Assembly: GCA_902512755.1 (NCBI GenBank) | Contig: CABXKB010000005.1 | Location: forward strand, 1 to 64,000 | Reading direction: 5' to 3' | Length of the DNA stretch: 64,000 nt | Source of the DNA: an uncultured Bacteroidota bacterium | GTDB lineage: Bacteria; Bacteroidota; Bacteroidia; Flavobacteriales; Flavobacteriaceae | Shown: in pieces, positions 32,087 through 42,478 of the stretch | Position numbering within the stretch: position 1 is the first letter of the stretch | Layout of the letters: each line of letters starts with the position of its first letter | Notes under the pieces: model-generated | The model's database searches: none | What the model was told of the DNA's origin: nothing | The model's input: only the letters and a program-made list of their open reading frames with translations | Translations under genes and position numbers: made by a program

Positions 32087-32140
32087 GGATTTTAATACTT
32101 ATCAAGTATTTTTCTAATAAAACTCAACAAAGAGATTTAT

Positions 32141-32148
32141 TATCTTTG
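32141..32148 (+). promoter_or_regulatory. -7 element (TATCTTTG) for the DUF3108 gene
   Basis: Exact TAnnTTTG match just upstream of the ATG at 32153; no clear -33 TTTG. Confidence 0.4.
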
Positions 32149-32152
32149 ATTT

Positions 32153-32950
32153 ATGATAATACGAATTGTACTAATTCTTTTCTTATCAACTCAGTTGATT
32201 TTTTCTCAAACTAATTCAAAATCAACCTTGCCAGCTATGCAATCTTTCCAAGATGGAGAGTGGTTTCAATTGCGCCTTCACTATGGCCCTTTTAATGCAA
32301 GTTATGCTACATTTTCTTTAGAGCGAGAAGCTCTTAATAACAAGGCTGTTTTTCATGCCAAAGGATTTGGAGAGACTACAGGCATTGCTAAGTGGTTTTT
32401 TAAAGTAGAAGATTATTATGAAAGCTACTTTGATGAGAATACTGGAAAACCATATAAATTCATCCGCGATATTAATGAAGGAGGGTATACAAAAAATATA
32501 GAAATTGATTTTAATCATGAGGAAGGTATTGCCCGAGTAAATGATAAAAAAAAGGGGGAAATAAATAACTTCTCAATTGAGAATAACGTACAAGATTTAA
32601 TTTCTTGTTTTTATTATTTAAGGAATTTTTATCCCAAAGATGGGGTTGAAGTCAATGAGAGTTTTGATATAAATATGTTTTTTGATAATGAAAACTATGT
32701 TTTTAAACTCAAGTATTTGGGTAAAGAAGCTATAAATTCAAAGTTTGGGAAAATTAATTGTATGAAGTTTCGGCCTTTAGTTCAATCAGGGAGAGTCTTT
32801 GAAGAACAAGAAAGTGTCACTCTTTGGGTTTCAGAAGACAAAAATCGTTTGCCAATTCGATTGCAAGCAGATATTCTGGTTGGTTCAATAAAAGCAGACC
32901 TAGAAAATTTTAAAAACCTTAAACATCCTTTTAAAATCTTATTAGAATAG
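32153..32950 (+). CDS. DUF3108 domain-containing exported protein
   Basis: Signal peptide; FQDGEWFQLRLHYGPFNASYATFSL and VTLWVSEDKNRLPIRLQADILVGSIKADL. Confidence 0.85.
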   Translation: MIIRIVLILFLSTQLIFSQTNSKSTLPAMQSFQDGEWFQLRLHYGPFNASYATFSLEREALNNKAVFHAKGFGETTGIAKWFFKVEDYYESYFDENTGKPYKFIRDINEGGYTKNIEIDFNHEEGIARVNDKKKGEINNFSIENNVQDLISCFYYLRNFYPKDGVEVNESFDINMFFDNENYVFKLKYLGKEAINSKFGKINCMKFRPLVQSGRVFEEQESVTLWVSEDKNRLPIRLQADILVGSIKADLENFKNLKHPFKILLE

Positions 32951-33029
32951 TTTGAAAAATAGATTATAACTTTTTTCAATGATTTTTATTTAACTTAAAT
33001 AAGTTTCGAAATTTGTTAAAAATTCATTT

Positions 33030-34316
33030 ATGTACCGAATGTTTATGTCTTTTTTGATTTTACTTTTTTTGGGATGTAGTAACACCTCCAATCAATCTAT
33101 TGAAGAAACTGAAAAGATCGTTGAAGAATTAATTCCTGACCTGTTTTATGGTATCGATCTTAATGAGTTTGATGTAGAAACTAAAAAAATTAAGCGAGGA
33201 GATACTTTTGGTAAAATCATAGAAGACAATGGCATTGATTACCCAGATGTTTACAATATCCTTCAAGCGATAAAAGGAAAGGTTAATGTAAGGAAACTAA
33301 CAATTGGAAAACCGTATAGTCTGTTTTATTCCAAAGACAGTATTCCAGCTCCAGAATTCTTTGTATACCATCCTGGACCACAGTCTTTTAGCCTCATTCA
33401 CTTAAGAGATAGTCTTTATGGTAACCAAGTCCATAAACCTGTGCGTTTAGTTGAGCTTGAAGCATCAGGAATCATAAAAAGTTCATTATACGAAACAATG
33501 CAAAATAGTGGCGTAAATGAGTCCCTCACTTATTATCTTTCTGATGTATATGCTTGGACTGTTGACTTTTTTCGCCTTCAAAAAGGAGATCGATTTAAAA
33601 TTATCTATACTGAAAAATTTGTAGATGATTCGATCTCAATTGGAGTAGAGCGCATTAAAGCTGCCTATTTTGAACATAAAGGAAAACCTCTTTATGCCTT
33701 TGAATACATAAGTGATCAAAAAAAAGGGATCGTAGATTATTTTGATGATCAAGCAAAAAGTCTAAGACGAGCATTTTTACAAGGACCTCTAAAATTTAAT
33801 AGGGTTTCGTCACGATATAATCTTAGAAGAAGGATCGCATATTACGGAAATCGTATACGCCCCCATAAAGGAACCGATTTTGCTGCTTCCGTAGGTACGC
33901 CCATACTTGCAACAGCCAATGGAAACATAGTGAAATCGAGTTATTCAAGAGGGAACGGAAACTATGTTACTATAAAACATAACGGAGTCTACTCAACTCA
34001 ATACCTTCATATGAAAAAACGCAACGTAAGAGTTGGTCAGTTTGTGAATCAGGGAGATATTATTGGCTGGGTGGGTATGACTGGAAATACTTCAGGTCCT
34101 CATGTTTGTTATCGCTTTTGGAAAAATGGAAGACAAGTAGATCCTTTTAAACAAAAACTCCCCGAGGCAAAGCCAATTTCTAATAATTTAAAAGCTAAAT
34201 TTGCTCAACATATTATTCCTTACAAAACTAAATTAGATTGCATCGTTTTTGATGATGACCCAGAGGCTGAAATTGCCGATAATAATCCCACTTCTTATGC
34301 GAAAGACTCTTCCTGA
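33030..34316 (+). CDS. M23 family metallopeptidase (peptidoglycan DD-endopeptidase-like) lipoprotein
   Basis: Lipobox FLGCS; RPHKGTDFAASVGTPI ... GNYVTIKHNGVYSTQYLHM ... SGPHVCYRFWKNGRQVDP. Confidence 0.93.
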   Translation: MYRMFMSFLILLFLGCSNTSNQSIEETEKIVEELIPDLFYGIDLNEFDVETKKIKRGDTFGKIIEDNGIDYPDVYNILQAIKGKVNVRKLTIGKPYSLFYSKDSIPAPEFFVYHPGPQSFSLIHLRDSLYGNQVHKPVRLVELEASGIIKSSLYETMQNSGVNESLTYYLSDVYAWTVDFFRLQKGDRFKIIYTEKFVDDSISIGVERIKAAYFEHKGKPLYAFEYISDQKKGIVDYFDDQAKSLRRAFLQGPLKFNRVSSRYNLRRRIAYYGNRIRPHKGTDFAASVGTPILATANGNIVKSSYSRGNGNYVTIKHNGVYSTQYLHMKKRNVRVGQFVNQGDIIGWVGMTGNTSGPHVCYRFWKNGRQVDPFKQKLPEAKPISNNLKAKFAQHIIPYKTKLDCIVFDDDPEAEIADNNPTSYAKDSS

Positions 34317-35934
34317 TACTCCATCACCAAAATTTCAAACTTGGAAAGCCCTTAAAAATCATCAAAAAAAAATAGCTTCTACAAGTATTATAGAACATTT
34401 TAAAAACGAAAGCAACCGCCTTAATTATAGTTGGCTTGAATGGGAAGATTTTATAGTGGATTTTTCTAAAAACAGGATTGATCGAAAAGGGTTTGATCTT
34501 TTAATCGAACTAGCTAAAGAAGCAGGACTTAAGGGGGCTATTGAATCTCAATTTTCAGGAGCTAAAATAAATGATACAGAAAATCGAGCTGTTTTACACA
34601 CTGCTTTAAGAAGGCTTGACAATTCCCCTGTAATTGTAGACGAGTTAGATATTATTCCAGAAATTAAAGCTATTCAAAAAAAAATGTCCGCCTTTTGTAA
34701 TAAAGTTATCTCAGGGGAATGGAAAGGATATTCAGGAAAAACTATTACACATATCGTTAATATTGGCATTGGAGGATCTGACCTAGGTCCATCAATGGTA
34801 GTAGAAGCATTGGAGCACTATAAAAACCACTTAGATATTCGTTTTGTTTCCAATGTGGAAGGAGATCATCATGAAGAAGTCCTAAAGGGGTTAAATCCTG
34901 AAACTACTATTTTTGTGATTGTTTCTAAAACTTTTACTACACAAGAAACACTAAGTAATGCCAATAGTATCAGGGCTTGGTTTCTAAATCAAGCTCCAGA
35001 AACAGCTATAGTTCAACATTTTGTTGCAGTTTCAAGCAACACCGAAAAAACAGCTGCTTTTGGAATCTCACTAGACAATACTTTTCCCATGAAAGACTGG
35101 GTAGGAGGACGATTTTCATTATGGAGTGCCGTTGGTCTTAGCATTTGTTTGGCAGTGGGTCCTGAGCACTTCCGAGCTCTTTTGAAAGGAGCTGGAAAAA
35201 TGGATTTACATTTTCAAGAGACTCCTTTTGAAAAAAATATTCCGGTAGTTTTGGCTTTATTAAGCATTTGGTACAATAACTTTTGGAATGCTGAAAGTGA
35301 AGCTTTAATCCCCTATACTCAATATTTGAGAAATCTTCCTGCCTACTTACAACAAAGTGTCATGGAGAGTAATGGTAAAAGTGTAGGGCGTGATGGGAGG
35401 CCAGTGAATTATCAAACCGGTAGCATTATATGGGGTGCGTCTGGGACCAATGGGCAACATGCATTTTTTCAACTGATTCATCAAGGAACAAAACTAATAC
35501 CTTCTGATTTTATTGGATTTAAAAAATCTTTAAAAGGAAATTCCGATCATCAAAATAAATTATTATCGAATTTTATTGCTCAAACCGAGGCGCTGATGAA
35601 TGGAAAAACCGCAGATCAAGTTAAAGAAGAACTTGAAGCTAATGATATTGATACTGAACTTCAAGAAAAACTTACTCCTTTTAAAGTGTTTGAAGGAAAC
35701 AAACCAACAAATACAATTCTTATAGATAAACTTACACCAGCTTCTTTAGGGTCTTTGATTGCACTATATGAACATAAAATATATGTTCAAGGATTGATAT
35801 GGAATATATATAGTTATGATCAATGGGGGGTTGAGCTTGGAAAACAATTAGCTGCTAAAATCTTAGATGAAATCGAAGGGAAAAAGTCTTTCTCACATGA
35901 CCCATCTACTTCAAAATTACTTTCTAAAATTTAA
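34297..35934 (+). CDS. pgi: Glucose-6-phosphate isomerase
   Basis: NIGIGGSDLGPSMV, VSKTFTTQETLSNA, MESNGKSVGRDG; start moved to MRKTLPDTPSP at 34297. Confidence 0.96.
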   Translation: MRKTLPDTPSPKFQTWKALKNHQKKIASTSIIEHFKNESNRLNYSWLEWEDFIVDFSKNRIDRKGFDLLIELAKEAGLKGAIESQFSGAKINDTENRAVLHTALRRLDNSPVIVDELDIIPEIKAIQKKMSAFCNKVISGEWKGYSGKTITHIVNIGIGGSDLGPSMVVEALEHYKNHLDIRFVSNVEGDHHEEVLKGLNPETTIFVIVSKTFTTQETLSNANSIRAWFLNQAPETAIVQHFVAVSSNTEKTAAFGISLDNTFPMKDWVGGRFSLWSAVGLSICLAVGPEHFRALLKGAGKMDLHFQETPFEKNIPVVLALLSIWYNNFWNAESEALIPYTQYLRNLPAYLQQSVMESNGKSVGRDGRPVNYQTGSIIWGASGTNGQHAFFQLIHQGTKLIPSDFIGFKKSLKGNSDHQNKLLSNFIAQTEALMNGKTADQVKEELEANDIDTELQEKLTPFKVFEGNKPTNTILIDKLTPASLGSLIALYEHKIYVQGLIWNIYSYDQWGVELGKQLAAKILDEIEGKKSFSHDPSTSKLLSKI

Positions 35935-37612
35935 GATTCTTGATTTTTAATTGGAGATTAGTATTTCCATTATATTGGTTTTCTTCTAGAGTATAAAGAA
36001 CTGAAAAAGGTTTTTGTTTTTTGACTTCAGAAAGATTGTGCCCCAAACCAAAACCAATGCCCGAAAAACGACCCCCCGATGAGTCAATTAAATCTAGACG
36101 TAAATGAGTTTTATCTTTACCTACTATACGGCTTCCTCCTGCATCCATACATTGATGCGTGACAAAAATGGGAAGCATGTTTTTGGGTCCAAAAGGGGAC
36201 ATTTGATTTAAGATACGTAGAATTTTTAAGTTCAAATCTCTAAAACCTACATCCAAATCATAGGTTACCGATAGTTCTCTTTGCTCTGGAAGAATATGTT
36301 CTTTTGTATAATTTTCAAAGGCTAGTCTAAATTCATCTAACTGCTCAGGATTTATTGTTAATCCAGCAGCGTATTTATGTCCCCCAAACTGAATAATCGA
36401 ATCCTTACAAGCTTCCAAAGCATTATATACATTGAAACCAGAAACAGAGCGAACCGATCCTGCTATTATATCTCCTGATTTAGTCAATACTACCGTTGGC
36501 CGATAATAATGTTCTATAAGTCGTGAAGCAACAATACCAATAACTCCTTTGTGCCAAGAGGGATGAAAGACAACCGTACTATTGTTATTCGATTCCTGGT
36601 TTAATTTAATTTGCTGTAAGGCTTCCTTGGTAATGCGCTCATCTGTTGTTTTACGTTCCGTATTGAAAAATTCAATGGCTCTGGCTATAGGTAATGCTGA
36701 CTCTTTATCAGTGCTCATTAATAATTCTACCGCATTTAACCCATGATCCATTCGTCCTGCTGCATTAATCCTTGGAGCAATTACAAAAACTAAATCTGTC
36801 ACATTTAAAGGACGGTTTAAGTTTTTTAGAAAAAAATTGAGCCCTGGACGAGGATGTTCTTGAAATTGCTTTATCCCCAAAAAAGTTAGAGTTCTATTTT
36901 CTCCAACCATGGGGACAATATCCGCAGCAATAGCTATCGCAACAAGATCTATATAAGGACTTAATTCTAACTCAGGAAGCCCTAATTTTATTTGTAAAGC
37001 CTGTATTAATTTGAATCCAATGCCACAACCACACAATTCTTTATATGGATAAGAACAATCACTCCTTTTAGGATTTAAAACTGCAACTGCTTTGGGAATT
37101 TTAGCTTTAGGTAAATGATGATCACAAATAATAAAGTCAATTCCCATTTCTTTTGCATAATTAACCTGTTCAATTGCATTAATCCCGCAATCAAGAGCAA
37201 TAATTAAGCTAATTCCTTCAGATCGAGCCTTTTCAATTCCTTTTCTAGAAATACCATAGCCTTCAGAATATCTATCTGGGATATAGGGATGTACTGTTGC
37301 TATTTTATCTTTAAGATAAGATGTCATCAGGGATACAGAAGTAGTTCCGTCTACATCATAATCTCCAAAGACCATAATTCCTTCTCCATTTGAAATCGAA
37401 CTTTGAATACGTATAACAGCATCTTCCATATCCTGCATCAAAAATGGATCGTGTAAATGTGACCACTTAGGTCTAAAAAAGTCCTTTGCACTATCAAAAT
37501 CTTCAATTCCTCTTTGGGCTAGTAATGTGGCAATAGTTTTGGGTACATTAAGCATTTCTGAAAGTCTTTCAACATTTTCTTTCAATGGTTTTGGGGTTTT
37601 TTTCCACTGCAT
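35924..37612 (-). CDS. recJ: Single-stranded-DNA-specific exonuclease RecJ
   Basis: DYDVDGTTSVSLM, DCGIN, CDHHLPK, GCGIGFKL, SVRSVSGFNVYNAL. Confidence 0.96.
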   Translation of the reverse strand: MQWKKTPKPLKENVERLSEMLNVPKTIATLLAQRGIEDFDSAKDFFRPKWSHLHDPFLMQDMEDAVIRIQSSISNGEGIMVFGDYDVDGTTSVSLMTSYLKDKIATVHPYIPDRYSEGYGISRKGIEKARSEGISLIIALDCGINAIEQVNYAKEMGIDFIICDHHLPKAKIPKAVAVLNPKRSDCSYPYKELCGCGIGFKLIQALQIKLGLPELELSPYIDLVAIAIAADIVPMVGENRTLTFLGIKQFQEHPRPGLNFFLKNLNRPLNVTDLVFVIAPRINAAGRMDHGLNAVELLMSTDKESALPIARAIEFFNTERKTTDERITKEALQQIKLNQESNNNSTVVFHPSWHKGVIGIVASRLIEHYYRPTVVLTKSGDIIAGSVRSVSGFNVYNALEACKDSIIQFGGHKYAAGLTINPEQLDEFRLAFENYTKEHILPEQRELSVTYDLDVGFRDLNLKILRILNQMSPFGPKNMLPIFVTHQCMDAGGSRIVGKDKTHLRLDLIDSSGGRFSGIGFGLGHNLSEVKKQKPFSVLYTLEENQYNGNTNLQLKIKNLKF

Positions 37613-38284
37613 TTAGCTAGTTTTTACTCCTTCAACCACAACAACAAATTCTCCTTTTGGAGTATTCTCTTGAAAAAAAGATTTTGCCCCCTCAAGACTT
37701 CCTCTAAAAGTACTTTCATAAAGTTTTGAGATTTCCCTAACAACAGCAAGCTTCCTGTCTCCACCAAAGAGCGGAATCATTTGATCGAATAACTTAATTA
37801 GTTTGTGGGGCGACTCGTAAAAGACTAGCGTTTTAGTTTCTAAAGCCATGTATTCTAAACGACTCTTTCTGCCTTTCTTAGGAGGTAAAAAGCCTTCAAA
37901 ATTAAAACGATCACAGGGGATTCCACTTTGAACTAATGCAGGGATAAGGGCTGTTGGTCCTGGCAAACACTGCACCTCAACTTTTGCTTCTAAGGCGTTT
38001 CGCACCAATAAAAATCCAGGGTCTGAGATTCCAGGTGTTCCTGCATCAGAGATAACTGCAATAGTCATTCCTCCTGTTAGTTGTTTAATAATTTTAGGAG
38101 CTTTTTGATGTTCATTGTGCATATGAAAACTCTCAAAAGGAGTATTGATTCCGTAATGCTTTAATAGTTTTATACTCACTCGAGTATCTTCAGCCAAGAT
38201 TAAATCTACCTCTTTTAAAACACGTAATGCTCTAAATGTAATATCTTCTAGATTACCAATAGGTGTTGGGATCAAATATATCAA
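37613..38284 (-). CDS. rsmI: 16S rRNA (cytidine(1402)-2'-O)-methyltransferase
   Basis: YLIPTPIGNLEDITFRALRVLKEVDLILAEDTR, SDAGTPGISDPG. Confidence 0.96.
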   Translation of the reverse strand: MIYLIPTPIGNLEDITFRALRVLKEVDLILAEDTRVSIKLLKHYGINTPFESFHMHNEHQKAPKIIKQLTGGMTIAVISDAGTPGISDPGFLLVRNALEAKVEVQCLPGPTALIPALVQSGIPCDRFNFEGFLPPKKGRKSRLEYMALETKTLVFYESPHKLIKLFDQMIPLFGGDRKLAVVREISKLYESTFRGSLEGAKSFFQENTPKGEFVVVVEGVKTS

Positions 38285-38317
38285 AGTTGCCGTTTTAAAT
38301 TTTTGCTAAAACATTTA

Positions 38318-38995
38318 TTAACAGTCAAAGTTTTTTTGCAAAATAGCTAAAAAGCGTTCCGCAATTTCTTCTTTTTCGTTCCAATTCTCATATTCGGTTT
38401 TAACTTGGTCTTCGATAAAATTAAAAACTTCCGTCCAAGTTTCAAAAGTAACTATCTGAGAAATCACTTTGTCATATGCAGATGCATCACCCTCAAAAAG
38501 ATTTTTTATAAAAGCAATCCTATCGTTAAGGTCAATGCTCAAGGTTTTGGAAAAGTGATCATTGATGTTTTTGACATCTGAGATTGTTTCTATACCCAGT
38601 TTAGATTCTTCTCCTAAAGTTTCTTCCTTTTTTGGCTCAAAAGAGGGTGTTTTTTCAAAGGTTTCAAAAAGCTTTTCATAAGTTTCAGGTTCAGGCATTT
38701 CAGTAACCATATTTTTAATGGTTTCCATCATAGGTTTTACTTCCAGATCCTCATCTTTTACATTATCCTTTTCAGCCTGCCCAGTAATAGAATCCAAAAC
38801 TTCTGAAAGTTCAGATTGTTGTTTTTCCCAAAGGGTTTTATTAGACACTTCCTGCTCTAAAAGCATTTTTTGAACAATAGAGAGTTCGTATAACTTTTGA
38901 ATCGCTCGATGAGTTTTTTCATCATCCCACTGTTCTTGATTATTTATAATTTTTTTAGCCCATTTAAGTAATGCGATTTTTATTTTTTCTGTCAT
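38318..38995 (-). CDS. Hypothetical acidic cytoplasmic protein
   Basis: 225-aa uninterrupted ORF in conserved neighbourhood (rsmI/tdk); no recognised catalytic motif. Confidence 0.8.
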   Translation of the reverse strand: MTEKIKIALLKWAKKIINNQEQWDDEKTHRAIQKLYELSIVQKMLLEQEVSNKTLWEKQQSELSEVLDSITGQAEKDNVKDEDLEVKPMMETIKNMVTEMPEPETYEKLFETFEKTPSFEPKKEETLGEESKLGIETISDVKNINDHFSKTLSIDLNDRIAFIKNLFEGDASAYDKVISQIVTFETWTEVFNFIEDQVKTEYENWNEKEEIAERFLAILQKNFDC

Positions 38996-39004
38996 CGTTT
39001 TTAA

Positions 39005-39012
39005 TACCTTTG
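39005..39012 (+). promoter_or_regulatory. -7 element (TACCTTTG) for tdk
   Basis: Exact TAnnTTTG match about 50 nt upstream of tdk. Confidence 0.4.
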
Positions 39013-39061
39013 TTTTTTAGGGATTGAGACATTCTCATATATTACAGTTGAAAATTACAAA

Positions 39062-39664
39062 ATGTTTTTAGAAAATTCTGTAAATGCTAAGGAACAATTT
39101 GGTTGGATTGAGATCATATGTGGCTCTATGTTTTCTGGAAAAACAGAGGAGTTAATTCGAAGACTTCGACGTTCTCAATTTGCAAATCAAAAAATTGAAA
39201 TTTTTAAGCCTGCATTAGATTTACGATATGAAAACGAAATGATTACTTCACACGATCAAAATCAAATTCAATCAACATCTATTCCAGCCGCCGCCAATAT
39301 TCCAATTTTAGCAGATGGCTGTGATGTGGTTGGAATAGACGAAGCTCAATTTTTTGACGACGAAATTATTCAAGTTTGTAATAATTTAGCTAATAACGGT
39401 GTTCGCGTCATTGTAGCTGGCTTAGATATGGACTACCAAGGAAATCCATTTGGACCAATGCCAGGATTAATGGCTACGGCAGAATACGTTACTAAAGTCC
39501 ATGCAATATGTGCCCGGACAGGGAACTTGGCTAATTACAGTTATCGATCCTCTTCTAATAAATCTATTGTTCATTTAGGTGAAAAAGAAAGTTATGAGCC
39601 TTTGTCAAGGGCATCTTTCTTTAAAGCTTTCCATGGCCAAAAGAAAAAAAATAAAGATTCCTAA
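39062..39664 (+). CDS. tdk: Thymidine kinase
   Basis: GSMFSGKTEELIRRLRR, VVGIDEAQFFDDEI. Confidence 0.96.
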   Translation: MFLENSVNAKEQFGWIEIICGSMFSGKTEELIRRLRRSQFANQKIEIFKPALDLRYENEMITSHDQNQIQSTSIPAAANIPILADGCDVVGIDEAQFFDDEIIQVCNNLANNGVRVIVAGLDMDYQGNPFGPMPGLMATAEYVTKVHAICARTGNLANYSYRSSSNKSIVHLGEKESYEPLSRASFFKAFHGQKKKNKDS

Positions 39665-39667
39665 TCC

Positions 39668-40756
39668 TTGAATAAACTTCACATTTACCTAGCTAATCTA
39701 GATCATAATTTTAATGTAATCCGAAACCAATTGAGTTCGAATACAGCTATTTTCGGTGTTGTCAAAGCTTGGGCATATGGGAGTGATATGATCAGAATTG
39801 CTAAACGCTTGGAACAATTGGGTGTAGATTATCTAGCTGTAGCATATGCGGAAGAAGGTGAAATACTTCGTAAAGGAGGAATAGATTTGCCTATTCTTGT
39901 TTTTTACCCCCAATCAGAAGGTTTAAAAACAATTATTGATGCTAATTTAGAACCGAGTCTATACAATATTTCACTTTTCAAAAAATTCCATCAACTGCTT
40001 AAACAAAAAAACAGAAAGCATTATCCTGTTCATATTAAATATAACACTGGCTTAAATCGGGTTGGGTTTAACCCTAGTCAAGCTGCTTGGGTTTTGGAAC
40101 AATTTAAAAGAAATGAATTTGACTTAAAAAGTGTCTATTCTCATCTTGCAACTTCAGAATCAACTGAAAATAATTCAAACAATAGTCAACAAATACAAGC
40201 ATTTTTAACCATAAAAAAACAACACGAAGATAATCCTAATACACATCCAAAATTTCATATACTTAATAGTTCTGGTATTTTTAAAAATTCCCAATATGAA
40301 TTTGATGCTGTTCGTTGTGGAATTGCCCTTCACGGATTTACTAACCACCCTGAGTTGGACCAAAAACTTAAGCCTTTAGCTAGTCTACATTCAACAATTA
40401 GTCAAATTCATAAAGTAAAAACAGGAGACTATGTTGGCTACGACCTTGGTTGGAAAGCTTCTAAAGATAGTGTTATAGCAACTTTACCTATAGGTCACGC
40501 AGATGGTATTGCTCGGCATTTTGGTCATGAAAAAACTCAGGTCCTTGTTAATGGAAGGTCTGCGCCTATTGTTGGTAATGTTTGTATGGATATGATTATG
40601 ATTAACATCAGCAATATTTCTTGTAAAGAAGGAGATACAGTTGTTATTTTTGGACCAGAACATACCGCCTCTGAATTTGCCATATCTGGAGGAACTATAA
40701 GCTATGAAATTTTATCTGGAATAGGCCCTCGAATAAATCGTGTTTTTCATTCATGA
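39668..40756 (+). CDS. alr: Alanine racemase
   Basis: FGVVKAWAYGSDMIRIAK, KYNTGLNRVGF, VGNVCMDMIMI; TTG start. Confidence 0.95.
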   Translation: MNKLHIYLANLDHNFNVIRNQLSSNTAIFGVVKAWAYGSDMIRIAKRLEQLGVDYLAVAYAEEGEILRKGGIDLPILVFYPQSEGLKTIIDANLEPSLYNISLFKKFHQLLKQKNRKHYPVHIKYNTGLNRVGFNPSQAAWVLEQFKRNEFDLKSVYSHLATSESTENNSNNSQQIQAFLTIKKQHEDNPNTHPKFHILNSSGIFKNSQYEFDAVRCGIALHGFTNHPELDQKLKPLASLHSTISQIHKVKTGDYVGYDLGWKASKDSVIATLPIGHADGIARHFGHEKTQVLVNGRSAPIVGNVCMDMIMINISNISCKEGDTVVIFGPEHTASEFAISGGTISYEILSGIGPRINRVFHS

Positions 40757-40768
40757 TGAATCTGTTAG

Positions 40769-40810
40769 TTATATTCATAACAAACAGTTGTTTTTTGAAT
40801 TATATTCATA
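40769..40810. repeat. Exact 11-bp direct repeat TTATATTCATA x2, 31-bp pitch, upstream of asd
   Basis: Copies at 40769-40779 and 40800-40810. Confidence 0.7.
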
Positions 40811-40815
40811 TAGAA

Positions 40816-40846
40816 TTTGCTTGTAATTTTTTATGTAATACTTTTG
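40816..40846 (+). promoter_or_regulatory. Bacteroidota-type promoter for asd
   Basis: TTTG (40816-40819), 19-nt gap, TACTTTTG (40839-40846), ATG at 40862. Confidence 0.7.
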
Positions 40847-40861
40847 ACAAAAATTCATATA

Positions 40862-41851
40862 ATGAAAGTAGCTTTAGTAGGAGCAACAGGTATTGTAGGC
40901 AATGTTATGCTAGAAGTTTTAACAGAGCGAAAACTCCCCATTAATCAAATTCTTTTAGTCGCTTCATCACGTTCTGTTGGAAAAGAAATTGATTTTGAAG
41001 GCAAAACTCATACTGTAATTGGGTTAGAAGATGCTGTTAATGCTCGGCCAAATATTGCTCTTTTCTCGGCAGGCAGAGCTACTTCTTTACAATGGGCTCC
41101 AAAATTTGCAGCGATAGGAACTACAGTCATCGATAATTCATCTGCTTGGCGTATGGATCCTAGTAAAAAACTTATTGTTCCCGAAATCAATGCAAATCTA
41201 TTAACTCAAGAGGACAAAATCATTGCAAACCCAAACTGTTCGACTATTCAAATGGTTATGGCTTTAGCTCCACTTCACAAGAATTACAATATCAAGCGTA
41301 TTGTAATCTCTACCTACCAGTCAATTACTGGAACTGGAATAAAAGCTGTTGAACAATTAAATAACGAGATAGAGGGTAAGACAGGAGATATGGCTTATCC
41401 CCACCCAATCCATAAAAATGCACTGCCTCAATGTGACGTTTTCTTGGAAAATGACTACACGAAAGAAGAAATGAAGCTTGTGAACGAGACTCATAAAATT
41501 TTTAATGATTCTGCTATTGGAATTACTGCTACTGCAATTCGAATTCCAGTAATAGGTGGGCATAGCGAATCTGTAAATTTAGAGTTTGAAAATTCATATG
41601 AAGTAAATGAAATTCGTTCAATTTTAGACCAAACTGAAGGAATAGAAGTTCAAGATGACCCTAAAAATAGTTTTTATCCTATGCCAATAGGGGCCCAAGG
41701 AAAAGACTCTGTTTTTGTTGGTCGTATTCGTAGAGATTCCTCCATCCAAAATGGTTTAAATTTATGGATTGTGTCTGATAACCTGAGAAAAGGGGCTGCT
41801 ACAAACACTATTCAAATTGCAGAGTACCTGATAAAGAATAAGTTGTTTTAG
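40862..41851 (+). CDS. asd: Aspartate-semialdehyde dehydrogenase
   Basis: MKVALVGATGIVGNVMLEVLTERKLP, NPNCSTIQMVMAL; start corrected from track. Confidence 0.96.
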   Translation: MKVALVGATGIVGNVMLEVLTERKLPINQILLVASSRSVGKEIDFEGKTHTVIGLEDAVNARPNIALFSAGRATSLQWAPKFAAIGTTVIDNSSAWRMDPSKKLIVPEINANLLTQEDKIIANPNCSTIQMVMALAPLHKNYNIKRIVISTYQSITGTGIKAVEQLNNEIEGKTGDMAYPHPIHKNALPQCDVFLENDYTKEEMKLVNETHKIFNDSAIGITATAIRIPVIGGHSESVNLEFENSYEVNEIRSILDQTEGIEVQDDPKNSFYPMPIGAQGKDSVFVGRIRRDSSIQNGLNLWIVSDNLRKGAATNTIQIAEYLIKNKLF

Positions 41852-41919
41852 AAAAACCAATAAGGCAAATAAATTATAGCTAATATTTTTGACGCATTAC
41901 TTCAAAAATTTTTATAAAT

Positions 41920-42462
41920 TTGCCGCTCAATTCTAAAGCGTTGGAAGTGTTGAAAGAATTTACAATCCCTTTTGTGGGGCTTAAAGACGGAAAACACGAG
42001 TTTCTATTTACAATTGATAATGCGTTCTTTGAACATTTTGAGTTTACTGATTTTAATGAGGCTTCACTCGAAGGTAAAATAGTTTTAAATAAAAAACCGA
42101 ATTTTTTAGAGCTACATTTTAACGTTTTAGGAAATGTTGTTCTTCTCTGTGATGTTTCCACCGAGTTGTTTAATCATGAGGTTAAAACTGAATTTAATTT
42201 AATCGTCAAATTCGGATCATCATCGGAAAATAATTCAGATGAAATACTAGTAATCCCAGAAGGAAGTTATCAAATTAATGTAGCTCAAAATTTCTATGAA
42301 ATAGTGGTGCTTTCACTTCCTTTAAAGCGTGTTCATCCTGGAATAGAGGATGGTACACTAAAAAGTGAAATCCTCACAAAACTCAAAGAATTAGAACCAA
42401 AAGAAGAAAAGTTAAATGGGGAGAAAGATCCCCGTTGGAATAAATTGAAAGATCTTTTATAA
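41920..42462 (+). CDS. DUF177 / YceD family protein
   Basis: Directly upstream of rpmF; LCDVSTELFNHEV and C-terminal DPRWNKLKDLL. Confidence 0.9.
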   Translation: MPLNSKALEVLKEFTIPFVGLKDGKHEFLFTIDNAFFEHFEFTDFNEASLEGKIVLNKKPNFLELHFNVLGNVVLLCDVSTELFNHEVKTEFNLIVKFGSSSENNSDEILVIPEGSYQINVAQNFYEIVVLSLPLKRVHPGIEDGTLKSEILTKLKELEPKEEKLNGEKDPRWNKLKDLL

Positions 42463-42478
42463 AGATAAATAAAATATT

